Shown here: positions 27,706 through 36,500 of the stretch, one piece after another
How the letters are laid out: each line of letters begins with the position of its first letter
Numbering within the stretch: the stretch's first letter is position 1
NCBI RefSeq assembly: GCF_009834875.1
Contig: NZ_WVHT01000004.1
Coordinates: forward strand, 248,001-312,000
Length of the DNA stretch: 64,000 bases
Reading direction: 5' to 3'
Source: Hufsiella arboris
GTDB taxonomy: Bacteria; Bacteroidota; Bacteroidia; Sphingobacteriales; Sphingobacteriaceae
The notes under the pieces: model-generated
What the model was told of the DNA's origin: nothing
The model's database searches: none
What the model saw: only the letters and a program-made list of their open reading frames with translations
Program-made: the position numbers and the translations under genes

Positions 27706-29303
27706 TACTTGCCGGTTACATGATGAATTAGCTCCAGAACCGATCCGTTTATCTTATCGAAAGCCAACGACGGAAAAACGCCGAGGATAAGCGCGAGTAA
27801 GGCAAGCGGTGCCAATGCAAGTTTTTCACGCATCGTTAAGTCGTTCAACTTAGTCCTCCATTCTTCTCCACCCATCAGACGTGTTTGCCCAAAAAACATC
27901 CGCTGCAAGGTCCATAAGAAATAAGCTGCGCTTAACAGGATACCAACTGAACCAGCGATGGCCATCCATCGTGGAATTGCTCCGTTCACAGTCTCGGAAT
28001 TGAAAGCGCCAATTAAGCTGAATGCTTCCGCGATAAATGCCGAAAAACCAGGCAAGCCAAGCGAAGCAAAAAAAGCGATCATAACGAAGGCAGTATACTG
28101 CGGCATAATGTTAGCCAGGCCCCGGAAATTGGCTATTTCACGGTCATGCACCCGGTTATAAACTATGCCAACCAGGAAGAACAACATGGCTGATAAAAAA
28201 CCGTGACTGATCATCTGCATCACCGAACCGGCGGCCCCCTCAGCGGTGAGAGACGCGGTGCCCAGTAATACGAAGCCCATATGTGATACCGACGAATATG
28301 CGATCAAACGTTTTAAATCTTTTTGAGCGAGTGCATTTAAAGCACCGTAAACGATAGAAACGACGCCAATGAGCCCAAGCCACCACGATGTATGTATCGC
28401 TGCATCCGGAAATATTCCATAACATATTCGCAAAATTCCATATCCTCCAACTTTTAAGAGTATTCCGGCAAGTATAATTGACACCGGTGTTGGTGCTTCC
28501 ACGTGGGCGTCGGGCAACCAGGTGTGCAATGGAACAATCGGAACCTTAATCGCGAATGCGATGAATAAAATGATAAATCCGAGCAATCTCGCCGGGATGC
28601 CCAGGAGTGTTTGCTGCGCAAGACTTCCAAAAATAGAATCACCCGAATAATTGGCCGGATTCATCATGTGAACCATATTAAAAGTATGATTGCCTGTTTC
28701 AGGATCGGTAACCGAAAAATATAAACCAACCATTATCAGCAGCATAAATACCGACCCAGCCAATGTGTAGAGGAAAAACTTGATGGCCGCATATTCACGC
28801 CGCACACCGCCCCACATCCCGATAAGGAAATACAATGGAAGCAGCATCAGTTCATAAAAAATATAGAACAGGAAGAAATCAAGGGCACAAAAAACACCGA
28901 TAATTGCTGTATCAAGCAGCAGGAATAATGCAAAATAACCCTTCAGATTCGTTTTAATCTCCCAGGAAGATATCGTTGCCACCATCATGATAATGGACGT
29001 TAGCAGCAAGAAAGGAACGGACAATCCATCGATTCCGAGGAAATAGTCAATCTGTAATTTTCCCATTGAACCGAGGTCGAGCCTGATCCACGAAATCTGC
29101 TCTTTGAATTGATAGGAATTGATCAGGTCAACACCCCTAAGGGAGTTATCAAAATGAAAATAGATGTATCCGCTTATCGCGATTTGAACAAGCGTTACTG
29201 CAAGCGTAATATATTTAAACTGCTTTTGCCAGCCCGATGGAGCCACTAAAATAATAATGCCGGCAATAAGCGGAAGAAAAGTTAATATACTTAGCAAATT
29301 CAT
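27705..29303 (-). CDS. nuoM: NADH-quinone oxidoreductase subunit M
   Basis: 532 aa antiporter-like subunit. FFLFYIFYELMLLPLYFLIG carries the conserved helix 5 Glu; KVPIVPLHTWLPDAHVEAPT and KRLIAYSSVSHMGFVLLG carry the proton-channel lysines. The start ATG overlaps the nuoL stop (ATGA), so translation is coupled. Confidence 0.97.
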   Translation of the reverse strand: MNLLSILTFLPLIAGIIILVAPSGWQKQFKYITLAVTLVQIAISGYIYFHFDNSLRGVDLINSYQFKEQISWIRLDLGSMGKLQIDYFLGIDGLSVPFLLLTSIIMMVATISSWEIKTNLKGYFALFLLLDTAIIGVFCALDFFLFYIFYELMLLPLYFLIGMWGGVRREYAAIKFFLYTLAGSVFMLLIMVGLYFSVTDPETGNHTFNMVHMMNPANYSGDSIFGSLAQQTLLGIPARLLGFIILFIAFAIKVPIVPLHTWLPDAHVEAPTPVSIILAGILLKVGGYGILRICYGIFPDAAIHTSWWLGLIGVVSIVYGALNALAQKDLKRLIAYSSVSHMGFVLLGTASLTAEGAAGSVMQMISHGFLSAMLFFLVGIVYNRVHDREIANFRGLANIMPQYTAFVMIAFFASLGLPGFSAFIAEAFSLIGAFNSETVNGAIPRWMAIAGSVGILLSAAYFLWTLQRMFFGQTRLMGGEEWRTKLNDLTMREKLALAPLALLALILGVFPSLAFDKINGSVLELIHHVTGK

Positions 29304-31345
29304 ATAGCCGGACTAAAATACCGTAAAACAAAAAAAGTTAGCACCACAAAAATCATTACAGCCAGATAATATTGGATCCGGCCTGATTGAAATGACCTGA
29401 AAAAATTACCAAGGCCAGCCGCCGCTCTTCCTGCCAGATTGACGAAACCATCAATTAATTTTCTGTCCAACCAGCCCGCTATTGAAGATAAAAGAACCCC
29501 GGATTTGCCAACAATATCTACCAACCCGTCAATAACTTTTCTGTCGATTGAGAAGCTGAATTTCGAAACATAAGTGACAGGGCGAACAATAGCCTGGTGA
29601 TAAAATTCATCGAAATACCATCCGTTCAGTGCGAAATTATATAGCCATGTATTTTCACGAAACATAGCTTTTTCTTTTCTGGCATACTGGATGTAAGCGA
29701 AATAAATGATCAGCACCGCGAATAAATTTAACAATGCTGGAATCACGGTATGATAAGAATGAATTCGTTCTAGAGCGACAGACCCCGGAAATACTTTCAA
29801 AAGCCAGGTATTTTCATAAGATAAGGGGTTAACAGAAAATAAAAAAAACGCTGAACACACTGCGAGAAACAGCTGCGGCATCAGCATAAACCTGGGAGCT
29901 TCGTGTATTAGCCTTTCAGTTTTGTCGCCCTGAATACGAAGCTCACCGTAAAACACTTTAAAAATCAGCCGCGCTATATAAAAAGTAGTAAGCCAGCTGG
30001 TGAGCATTGCAAGGTATGGAATCAGTTTAGCGGCAAAAGAGCGTGTTGTGGCCCATTCAAATGAAGAAATCAGGATAGCATCTTTTGAAAGATAACCCGA
30101 TGTTAAAGGAATACCACACAAGGCCAGCGCCGCAATAACCATCGTAACAAACGTTAACGGCATCATTTTCCTCAATCCGCCCATATTGCGGATATCCTGA
30201 TGATCGCAATCAGCATCCAGCTTATTTTTTGCATAATGCATTTCATGGATAACCGAGCCTGCGCATAAAAACAAAAGGCATTTAAAGAAAGCATGTGTGG
30301 CAAGATGAAAAATGGCTGCTCCGTTATTCCCTATTCCGATTGCCAGCATCATAAAGCCAAGCTGTGAGATGGTAGAATAAGCGAGAATGCGCTTAATATC
30401 GTTCTGCACCAACGCAATAGTAGAGGCCATAAATGCCGTAAAAATCCCGATCACCGCGATCGTAATTAAAACCGTTGAATCAAATATTGGCGAAACACGA
30501 ACCAACAGGAACACGCCCGCAGCAACCATGGTGGCCGCATGAATTAAAGATGATACTGCAGTCGGGCCCTCCATTGCATCAGGAAGCCAGGTGTGTAAAG
30601 GAAACTGGGCAGACTTAGCCAGCGCTCCAAATACAAATCCGAATCCGCAAACCAGTAACCAAACGTATGAAATATGCCCTAATGGGGCTATCCATTCTCC
30701 ACTTGTAAATTGGGATAAATGGAATAGACCACCGTCGCCGAAAAGCTTTTCTATATCGAGCGTTCCAAATTGAGAGTACAGGATCATTAGCGCAAGCAAA
30801 AAACCCAAGTCACCTAAACGGTTCATAATAAATGCTTTTTTGTTAGCTTGGACAGCGGCGTCACGCGTACGCCAAAAACCTATTAGCAGGTATGAAGAAA
30901 AACCAACAAGCTCCCAAAAAATATAGATCAGCAATAAATTATCAGCGATTACCAAGCCCAGCATGGACGAACAGAATAAACTTAAATAGCCCCAATATCG
31001 GTCAATATTTTCGTCACCCTTCATGTAAGCCAGGGAGTAGATATGAACCAGAAACGCAATTCCGCTAACTAGCAATATCATCAAAGCTGATAAGTTATTT
31101 AGAAGAAGGCCAACGTCCCAGGACGTTTGTCCAAGCGTGAACCAATGATGCTGAATATGGATATTCCCGGCGTTCCATATCTTGAAAAACACAAAGCACG
31201 ACGCTATAAAACTGACAGCGATAGAACTAACGGCTACTTTTCCGCTTATGCTCTTTGGAACGAAAAACATGCATAATACAAAAGACAGCAGCGGCATTAA
31301 AACCGCCAGTAAACTCACCACAGGTATGATATCGTGTTGTTCCAA
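29300..31345 (-). CDS. nuoL: NADH-quinone oxidoreductase subunit L
   Basis: 681 aa, the largest antiporter-like subunit, with the long C-terminal lateral helix typical of NuoL. QFPLHTWLPDAMEGPTAVSS and KRILAYSTISQLGFMMLA are diagnostic. Starts with TTG directly after the nuoK TAA (TAATTG); no ATG is available before conserved sequence. Somewhat longer than the E. coli protein (613 aa), the extra length lying in the C-terminal part. Confidence 0.97.
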   Translation of the reverse strand: MEQHDIIPVVSLLAVLMPLLSFVLCMFFVPKSISGKVAVSSIAVSFIASCFVFFKIWNAGNIHIQHHWFTLGQTSWDVGLLLNNLSALMILLVSGIAFLVHIYSLAYMKGDENIDRYWGYLSLFCSSMLGLVIADNLLLIYIFWELVGFSSYLLIGFWRTRDAAVQANKKAFIMNRLGDLGFLLALMILYSQFGTLDIEKLFGDGGLFHLSQFTSGEWIAPLGHISYVWLLVCGFGFVFGALAKSAQFPLHTWLPDAMEGPTAVSSLIHAATMVAAGVFLLVRVSPIFDSTVLITIAVIGIFTAFMASTIALVQNDIKRILAYSTISQLGFMMLAIGIGNNGAAIFHLATHAFFKCLLFLCAGSVIHEMHYAKNKLDADCDHQDIRNMGGLRKMMPLTFVTMVIAALALCGIPLTSGYLSKDAILISSFEWATTRSFAAKLIPYLAMLTSWLTTFYIARLIFKVFYGELRIQGDKTERLIHEAPRFMLMPQLFLAVCSAFFLFSVNPLSYENTWLLKVFPGSVALERIHSYHTVIPALLNLFAVLIIYFAYIQYARKEKAMFRENTWLYNFALNGWYFDEFYHQAIVRPVTYVSKFSFSIDRKVIDGLVDIVGKSGVLLSSIAGWLDRKLIDGFVNLAGRAAAGLGNFFRSFQSGRIQYYLAVMIFVVLTFFVLRYFSPAI

Positions 31346-31651
31346 TTAGTCTCTTAGCTTATTTAGTTTATCAGGATCAATAGATTTATAGTACTTATAA
31401 ACGTTTAAAATAATCGCAAGGGCGACGGCGACGCTTGCGGCAGCAATGACGATAGTGAATAGCGCAGTCATTTGGCCTCCCATATAGTTCTTGTCTGATT
31501 TACCCGCTGCAACAAAATTTATCAACGCAGCATTGATCATAAATTCTATTCCGATCAGCAACTGAATTACGTTTCTTTTAACCAGCACCGCATACAATCC
31601 GATCACGAAAAGCGCAGCGCTCAGCATCATAAAGTTTGATAATGGAATCAT
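31346..31651 (-). CDS. nuoK: NADH-quinone oxidoreductase subunit K
   Basis: 101 aa, three helices, the normal size. LLIGIEFMINAALINFVA contains the conserved membrane Glu needed for proton pumping, and AASVAVALAIILNVYK the second conserved region. Its ATG overlaps the nuoJ stop by 4 nt (ATGA). Confidence 0.97.
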   Translation of the reverse strand: MIPLSNFMMLSAALFVIGLYAVLVKRNVIQLLIGIEFMINAALINFVAAGKSDKNYMGGQMTALFTIVIAAASVAVALAIILNVYKYYKSIDPDKLNKLRD

Positions 31652-32184
31652 TCCGCTTTATCCTTTCTGGCCAGGTGAGCAGCTCCTATAAGCGCCATCA
31701 TTAAAAACACGGAAGCCACTTCGAATGGAAACAAATAATTTGTCATCAAGTTGATTCCGATAATTTGAACAGTATTGTCACTAACAGATAAGTGGTTACC
31801 GCCATTTATCCAGTCAAGCTGATTAACATTGCTTTTTACCAAAGCAAATACCAGTATAAAAAATAAAGCTAATGACAGTACAATAGCGGGAATATTTTGA
31901 ACAGCTGAGTATCTTGTTTTAACCAGCTCCAATGTGTTCAACAGTTCTTTACTCGAAAGCATAAAAGCGAATAACATGAGAACGAGCACTCCTCCCACAT
32001 AAACTATAATCTGGGTTACCGCGACAAAATCACCAAGCGATAAAACGAATAAACCGGCCACGGCGAATAAGGTCACAAAAAACAAAAATATCGACCGGAC
32101 CAGACTTTTCACGACTACCGCAAGCAGCGCCGATATTATTACCAGGGCAGCAAACACATAAAATATGATTTGTTCCGGCGTCAT
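31648..32184 (-). CDS. nuoJ: NADH-quinone oxidoreductase subunit J
   Basis: 178 aa, five helices. AVTQIIVYVGGVLVLMLF is the conserved helix 3 that carries the pi-bulge in Complex I, and PFEVASVFLMMALIGAA closes it. ATG overlaps the nuoI stop by 4 nt. Confidence 0.97.
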   Translation of the reverse strand: MTPEQIIFYVFAALVIISALLAVVVKSLVRSIFLFFVTLFAVAGLFVLSLGDFVAVTQIIVYVGGVLVLMLFAFMLSSKELLNTLELVKTRYSAVQNIPAIVLSLALFFILVFALVKSNVNQLDWINGGNHLSVSDNTVQIIGINLMTNYLFPFEVASVFLMMALIGAAHLARKDKAE

Positions 32185-32783
32185 ATAGCTCCGCTGTTAT
32201 TTTCCTTCATTTTTTGCATGGCGGCTTCTTTTGCAGCTTGTTTTTCCGCCTGCTGTTTTTCAAAAGCCTTTCGTTTCTCTTCAGCTTCTTCCGGCGCCAT
32301 GTCAGCATATTTGTAAAGCCACTCGCTCGGGTCGGTTACACTTCTGTCGTAGTCGCTGTTCATTGTAATGCATTCTGTGGGACATACAACCGTACATAAA
32401 CCGCAATACATGCATTTTGACATGTCAATATCGAACTTTGCCGCGTATAAGCGCTTCACCGTTCCGTCAGACGTTTGCCCGATCGCTTCTGTAGCTTTAA
32501 TACTTTCAATATCAATACAGTTAACCGGACATATTTTGGCACACAGATCACACACTATGCAATCATCTATCTCGACGTCCAGCTGGTATCTGCCAACCTC
32601 GGGAACCGGCAATTTTTGATGAGGATATTGAATGGTTACGATTCCTTCCTGTTGCTGGAAATAGTTAGCACTTTTTATATTTTCTACTTTCCTTTGTTTA
32701 CGTGCGGCAAATAAATGCCTGAGAGTAAGGCTAAGGCCTTGCCATGCTGTCGTAAATGCCGATATAGTTTTAGAAAGTATCAA
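32181..32783 (-). CDS. nuoI: NADH-quinone oxidoreductase subunit I (two 4Fe-4S)
   Basis: 200 aa. Ferredoxin-like subunit carrying clusters N6a and N6b: Cys75-Cys78-Cys81-Cys85 and Cys124-Cys127-Cys130-Cys134, in CIVCDLCAKICP and CMYCGLCTVVCP. A Lys/Glu/Ala-rich tail of about 35 residues (EEAEEKRKAFEKQQAEK) follows. TTG start at 32783 is the only sensible one; it lies 68 nt after the nuoH stop. Confidence 0.96.
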   Translation of the reverse strand: MILSKTISAFTTAWQGLSLTLRHLFAARKQRKVENIKSANYFQQQEGIVTIQYPHQKLPVPEVGRYQLDVEIDDCIVCDLCAKICPVNCIDIESIKATEAIGQTSDGTVKRLYAAKFDIDMSKCMYCGLCTVVCPTECITMNSDYDRSVTDPSEWLYKYADMAPEEAEEKRKAFEKQQAEKQAAKEAAMQKMKENNSGAI

Positions 32784-32851
32784 ATTTTATTTTCTTTACC
32801 TTTTATCTCAATTATTTTTTTAAAGTAATTTCAAGTCAATATAAAACTGAC

Positions 32852-33922
32852 TTAGCCTAGCAAAACCTTCCAAATACCCGAAATTACAACACAGGCAAAA
32901 GCAATCGGCGTCAAAACCTTCCAGCTAAAATTCATTAGCTGATCGACTCTAAAACGTGGTAAAGTCCAGCGTATCCATATTTGTGCCGCTACAACCAGTA
33001 ATGTTTTACTAATAATCCAAAAAGCTCCCCATGCTACGCCTGTTGTCCAGTTGGCCAGTTTAAACGTACCAATATTCGGTAGAAGGGTATTCCAGCCACC
33101 CAAAAATAAAACAACGCCGATCATCCCAACCATAAACATCATCGAGTACTCGGCCAGGAACATAAACGCAAAGCGCATACCCGAATATTCCGTATGGAAA
33201 CCAGCTACCAGTTCAGATTCAGCTTCGGGAATGTCAAACGGTGCCCGATTGCATTCTGCAAGCGACGCGATAAAATAGATGACATATGCTACCAAAAGAT
33301 GCGGCGCTTGTAAGATGTTCCAGGCCAATATTCCTCCCACACTTTTTACGTTAACCGAGCCCAAAAACCAGATATCATTTTTAGACAGAACACCCTGGGA
33401 AGCAGAAACTTCCTGCAGATCGAGCGATTGTGAAATCATGAGTGCTGCAATAATTGCAAAACCCGCGGGAATCTCGTACGAAATAATTTGTGCTACCGAG
33501 CGCATTGAACCCAACAAGGCGTATTTATTGTTTGAACCCCAGCCTGCCATCAAAATGCCTAATGTCTCAACTGACAGTACAGCGAAAATGTAAAATACGC
33601 CGATATTCATCGATGCCGGCGTTACACCAGGAGCCCAGGGCAAGGCCGCAAATCCCATATAAACCGAAAGGTAAATGATTACCGGTGCAGCTGTAAATAA
33701 AATCCTGTCTGCAACTGTTGGAATAATAAATTCCTTCTGCAGTAATTTTAAGATATCTGCGAAAGGCTGTAACAGCCCATACTTACCAACCTCCATCGGC
33801 CCTAGCCTGTCCTGTATAAATGCGGAGATTTTTCGCTCAGCATATAAGGCAACTAACGCAAAAACGGCCGTAAAAGCGAATAAAAGGGTTGCGACAATAA
33901 TATATGTGAGATAGAAATTCAA
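32852..33922 (-). CDS. nuoH: NADH-quinone oxidoreductase subunit H
   Basis: 356 aa, eight helices, forms the quinone chamber. YAERKISAFIQDRLGP, LAECNRAPFDIPEAESELV and IWIRWTLPRFRVDQLM are the highly conserved loops. TTG start at 33922. It is first of the run nuoH-I-J-K-L-M-N: the next upstream gene is an unrelated hydrolase, so nuoA-G lie elsewhere. A perfect -7 box lies 26 nt upstream. Confidence 0.97.
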   Translation of the reverse strand: MNFYLTYIIVATLLFAFTAVFALVALYAERKISAFIQDRLGPMEVGKYGLLQPFADILKLLQKEFIIPTVADRILFTAAPVIIYLSVYMGFAALPWAPGVTPASMNIGVFYIFAVLSVETLGILMAGWGSNNKYALLGSMRSVAQIISYEIPAGFAIIAALMISQSLDLQEVSASQGVLSKNDIWFLGSVNVKSVGGILAWNILQAPHLLVAYVIYFIASLAECNRAPFDIPEAESELVAGFHTEYSGMRFAFMFLAEYSMMFMVGMIGVVLFLGGWNTLLPNIGTFKLANWTTGVAWGAFWIISKTLLVVAAQIWIRWTLPRFRVDQLMNFSWKVLTPIAFACVVISGIWKVLLG

Positions 33923-33947
33923 TTTATAATCATTCCGGATTGCGCTG

Positions 33948-33955
33948 CAAACATA
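33948..33955 (-). promoter_or_regulatory. -7 box of the nuoH-N operon
   Basis: TATGTTTG on the minus strand is an exact TAnnTTTG match, 25 nt before the nuoH TTG. The -33 region is only a T run without TTTG at 19-21 nt. Supports transcription beginning at nuoH. Confidence 0.5.
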
Positions 33956-34107
33956 CGTAAAGCCCCTGAAAAAAAACTCTACAAAAATGATAGTTTATAA
34001 CCGTTTAATGATCATCGGGTGACTTTGAACCATCAATAACCACGGGCTCAGGTTATCAACCGAATTTTCAAAATTATAACGACGATGTATACGCTTAAAT
34101 CGGTTTA

Positions 34108-34644
34108 TTAAAATTTACTTAAACTTACCCCCATATTTATGAGTTGCAGTAGCGCCGATCTTTTTACCTCGTCCGCGGATTGCCAGCCCAGAACGTCATC
34201 GTTTATGTCGCAGGTAGCTGTCGCTTCAGGGTCGATAAATACAGTTAGCCCTGCCATAATCCCTTCACGCGCAGTGGTAGATACACAGCCGTGAGTGTAA
34301 AAACCTGTAAGTAATATTTCATCAGCTTTGACGTCCTTGAGCCATTTACCGATTTCTGATCCGGTAAACGCACCATAAACGTCCTTATGGAATTCTGTTT
34401 CATTAGCAGATCCGGGTAATGGACCAAGCCCTGGTAAAAATTCAGAACCCCAGGTATCGGGTACAAAAGCAGGTGATTCGTCGGGTTTGTTAAAATGCCT
34501 TACCCAGGCGATCGGCGAACCGTTGCGACGTGATTGTTCAAGTCGTCGCCGTATTTGCTTTAAAGCTCTTTCAATATCCGGGACCGGCCTTTTACCATTA
34601 CCGGAAAATTCATTCTGGGCATCGATTATAATTAACGCTTGCAT
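34108..34644 (-). CDS. Isochorismatase-fold cysteine hydrolase
   Basis: 178 aa. Catalytic triad Asp8 (IIIDAQNEF), Lys87 (FHKDVYGAF) and Cys120 (THGCVSTTAR), typical of the isochorismatase/nicotinamidase/ureidosuccinate family. The substrate is not evident; a non-isochorismate amide or imide is likely in this subgroup. Single gene beside a patch of decayed genes, downstream of the nuoH promoter on the same strand but upstream in transcription order. Confidence 0.88.
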   Translation of the reverse strand: MQALIIIDAQNEFSGNGKRPVPDIERALKQIRRRLEQSRRNGSPIAWVRHFNKPDESPAFVPDTWGSEFLPGLGPLPGSANETEFHKDVYGAFTGSEIGKWLKDVKADEILLTGFYTHGCVSTTAREGIMAGLTVFIDPEATATCDINDDVLGWQSADEVKRSALLQLINMGVSLSKF

Positions 34645-34692
34645 GATCTTATTTAATAGCTGATATGGTTATTTCTTTTAAAAAAACTTCGA

Positions 34693-34930
34693 TTAGTGCT
34701 GCATCTCATTGTTATTAATTTCTGTCGCGGCCCAATGTCCTCCGTTTAGCAAAATGAATTTCCGCTTTTGACGCATCTTTCAAATAGGCTAAAGCGCCAG
34801 GTACAGTAAAAAAAGTATCCTCTTTTCCTCAGCTTATTAAAACAGGCGGCTGGTATTTCCTGAGGTATTCATGCCATTTGGGATAATCGTTTATATTATT
34901 CTTATAATAAAAACGATGATAAGAATGACC
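34693..34930 (-). pseudogene. Remnant of an alpha/beta hydrolase (haloalkane-dehalogenase-like C-terminus)
   Basis: Translating the minus strand gives FYYKNNINDYPKWHEYLRK, then QPPVLIS, an in-frame TGA where Trp is expected, GKEDTFFTVPGALAYLKDA, and after a +1 shift NGGHWAATE and a stop. The order of Asp (GKED) and His (GGHWA) is that of the C-terminal half of alpha/beta hydrolases. The N-terminal half with the nucleophile is missing. At least one nonsense and one frameshift change, so it is a dead gene. Confidence 0.75.
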
Positions 34931-35040
34931 GCTAAATGTTTTTTTTAACATTTACTTTTTGTATAATGATCTGTCGAATTATCGGACTGTAAATATTTAA
35001 GGTATAAACAGAGATATGTAACCTAGTTCAGTTAGAAAAT

Positions 35041-35229
35041 CTAGCCGGCTTGATTAATGCGGGCCATCTCCCAGGCGATCAGGGTTTTCTTTCTTATCCT
35101 TCCTTTTTGGAATTGTCCTACGTCTCCACTCTTGGCAATCTGATCCAGATCAGGCTGTCTTTTGAAATTTTGCTCAATAAAAGTAATAGCTTTTTCTATC
35201 CGGTAGTAATTAATGCTTTGATCTTTCAT
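35041..35229 (-). pseudogene. Internally deleted Ada-like gene (AraC HTH plus methylguanine methyltransferase ends)
   Basis: A 62-codon frame from the ATG at 35229. Residues 1-34 (INYYRIEKAITFIEQNFKRQ, then DLDQIAKS) match the first helices of an AraC-type domain; the last 20 (RKKTLIAWEMARIN) match the final helix of O6-alkylguanine methyltransferases of the Ada-like fusion. The roughly 200 or more residues between, including the PCHRV active site, are absent. Most simply an internal deletion kept in frame. It lies next to another pseudogene. Confidence 0.65.
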
Positions 35230-35309
35230 GACATTATCTATGATAAAATTAACAGCACTGTAAAAATTACACAACCTGATTCTTGCTTAAAATAGCTCCT
35301 GATTTTTTA

Positions 35310-35342
35310 AAACAAAAAAAGCGATGATCACTCATCGCTTTT
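35310..35342 (-). terminator. Terminator of the bamA-skp-skp transcript
   Basis: On the minus strand AAAAGCGATGA and TCATCGCTTTT form an 11-bp perfect stem with a 4-nt loop, followed by a T run. Confidence 0.88.
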
Positions 35343-35363
35343 GTAAACTCATTTTAAGTTTTC

Positions 35364-35924
35364 TTACTTCTTAGGCGCTGTTGAAGCGGTAGTTGAAATA
35401 CCTAGCTTGGCTTTTACTGAATTGATGATATCATCACCTCCGTCAAAGTAAACTACTCCTGGCTGTGAAACATCGAAAACATAAGCATAACCTTTTTCTT
35501 TTGAAACTGCTTTTACAGCATCTTCAGCTTTTTTAAATACCGGCTGGTACAATTCAGCTTGCTTAGTTTTTAATTCTTCCTGAGCTTTTTGCTGAGCATC
35601 ACCTAATCTTTTTTCCAGGTCCTGGATCTCAGTTTGCAAAGTTGTAAGCTCTTTACCTACAGTTTCTTTATTTGCTTCGCTGATAGTTTTGTATTTTTCC
35701 TGATAAGTTGTAATCTTTTTCTGACGCTCTGCATCCATCTGCTCCAATACAGATTGTTTTTGTTTCTGGAAAGTCTGGAACGTTGCATCGGCAGCTTTCA
35801 TCTCAGGCATTGACTGCAAAAGATCCGCTGAATTGATGTGCCCCAGTTTTTGTTGTGCTTCGGCTTTCGCCCCCGCTAAAAACATCCCCGCCGCTACTAC
35901 TGCTACTTTAACTAAATTTTTCAT
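35364..35924 (-). CDS. OmpH/Skp family periplasmic chaperone (second copy)
   Basis: 186 aa with a signal peptide (MKNLVKVAVVAAGMFLAGAKA). The mature part is a long Lys/Glu/Gln-rich coiled coil, as in Skp, which holds unfolded outer-membrane proteins in the periplasm. GHINSADLLQSMPEM and a C-terminal YVFDVSQPGVVYF are family motifs. Follows its paralogue and bamA in the operon and ends at a strong terminator. Confidence 0.92.
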   Translation of the reverse strand: MKNLVKVAVVAAGMFLAGAKAEAQQKLGHINSADLLQSMPEMKAADATFQTFQKQKQSVLEQMDAERQKKITTYQEKYKTISEANKETVGKELTTLQTEIQDLEKRLGDAQQKAQEELKTKQAELYQPVFKKAEDAVKAVSKEKGYAYVFDVSQPGVVYFDGGDDIINSVKAKLGISTTASTAPKK

Positions 35925-35959
35925 TCTTTACTTTTATTCTGTTTTGTTGAGTTTAATTT

Positions 35960-36490
35960 TTATTGTGCAAATGTTCCCGGTTTATAGCCGAGACGTGTTA
36001 CTACATCGTTGCTTTTATCTAAACGAGTACTGGCATATAATAGTGTAACTTGGCTATTCTTGTCAAAAACCATATCGAGCCCCTGGTTCTCTGCTACAGC
36101 CTGAACTGCTTTTGCTACACGATCTTGTATTGGTTTAATTAGTTTTGTCCGTTCTTTGAAAAGGTCGCCTTCAAATCCAAAACGTTGCTTTTGATAATCT
36201 TTTGCTGCCTTTTCCTTCTCAATTATTTCGTTTTCCCGTCTCTTGCGCATATCATCGGTTAACAATACCTGGTCGGCCTGATAAGCCTTATACATTTTAT
36301 CAAGTTCTGCAAAACGGCCGTCAACCTCTTTTTGCCATTGCTGTGATAAAGCGTCTAATTGTTTCTGAGCTGAATTATACTCAGGAATGTGCTTCAAGAT
36401 ATATTCCGTATCAACATATGCAAAGCGCTGAGCAAAAGCTGCAACGCCGGCGAAAGATATAAAAATTGCTGTTAATAATAATTTCTTCAT
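35960..36490 (-). CDS. OmpH/Skp family periplasmic chaperone (first copy)
   Basis: 176 aa from the ATG at 36490, signal peptide MKKLLLTAIFISFAGVAAFA. Shares the N-terminal YVDTEYILKHIPEY and the C-terminal FDKNSQVTLLYAS with Bacteroidota OmpH proteins; a coiled coil fills the middle. An ATG at 36496 is an alternative. It lies 4 to 10 nt from the bamA stop, and a paralogue follows, so the two chaperones are made together with BamA. Confidence 0.92.
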   Translation of the reverse strand: MKKLLLTAIFISFAGVAAFAQRFAYVDTEYILKHIPEYNSAQKQLDALSQQWQKEVDGRFAELDKMYKAYQADQVLLTDDMRKRRENEIIEKEKAAKDYQKQRFGFEGDLFKERTKLIKPIQDRVAKAVQAVAENQGLDMVFDKNSQVTLLYASTRLDKSNDVVTRLGYKPGTFAQ

Positions 36491-36500
36491 TGTCATAATG

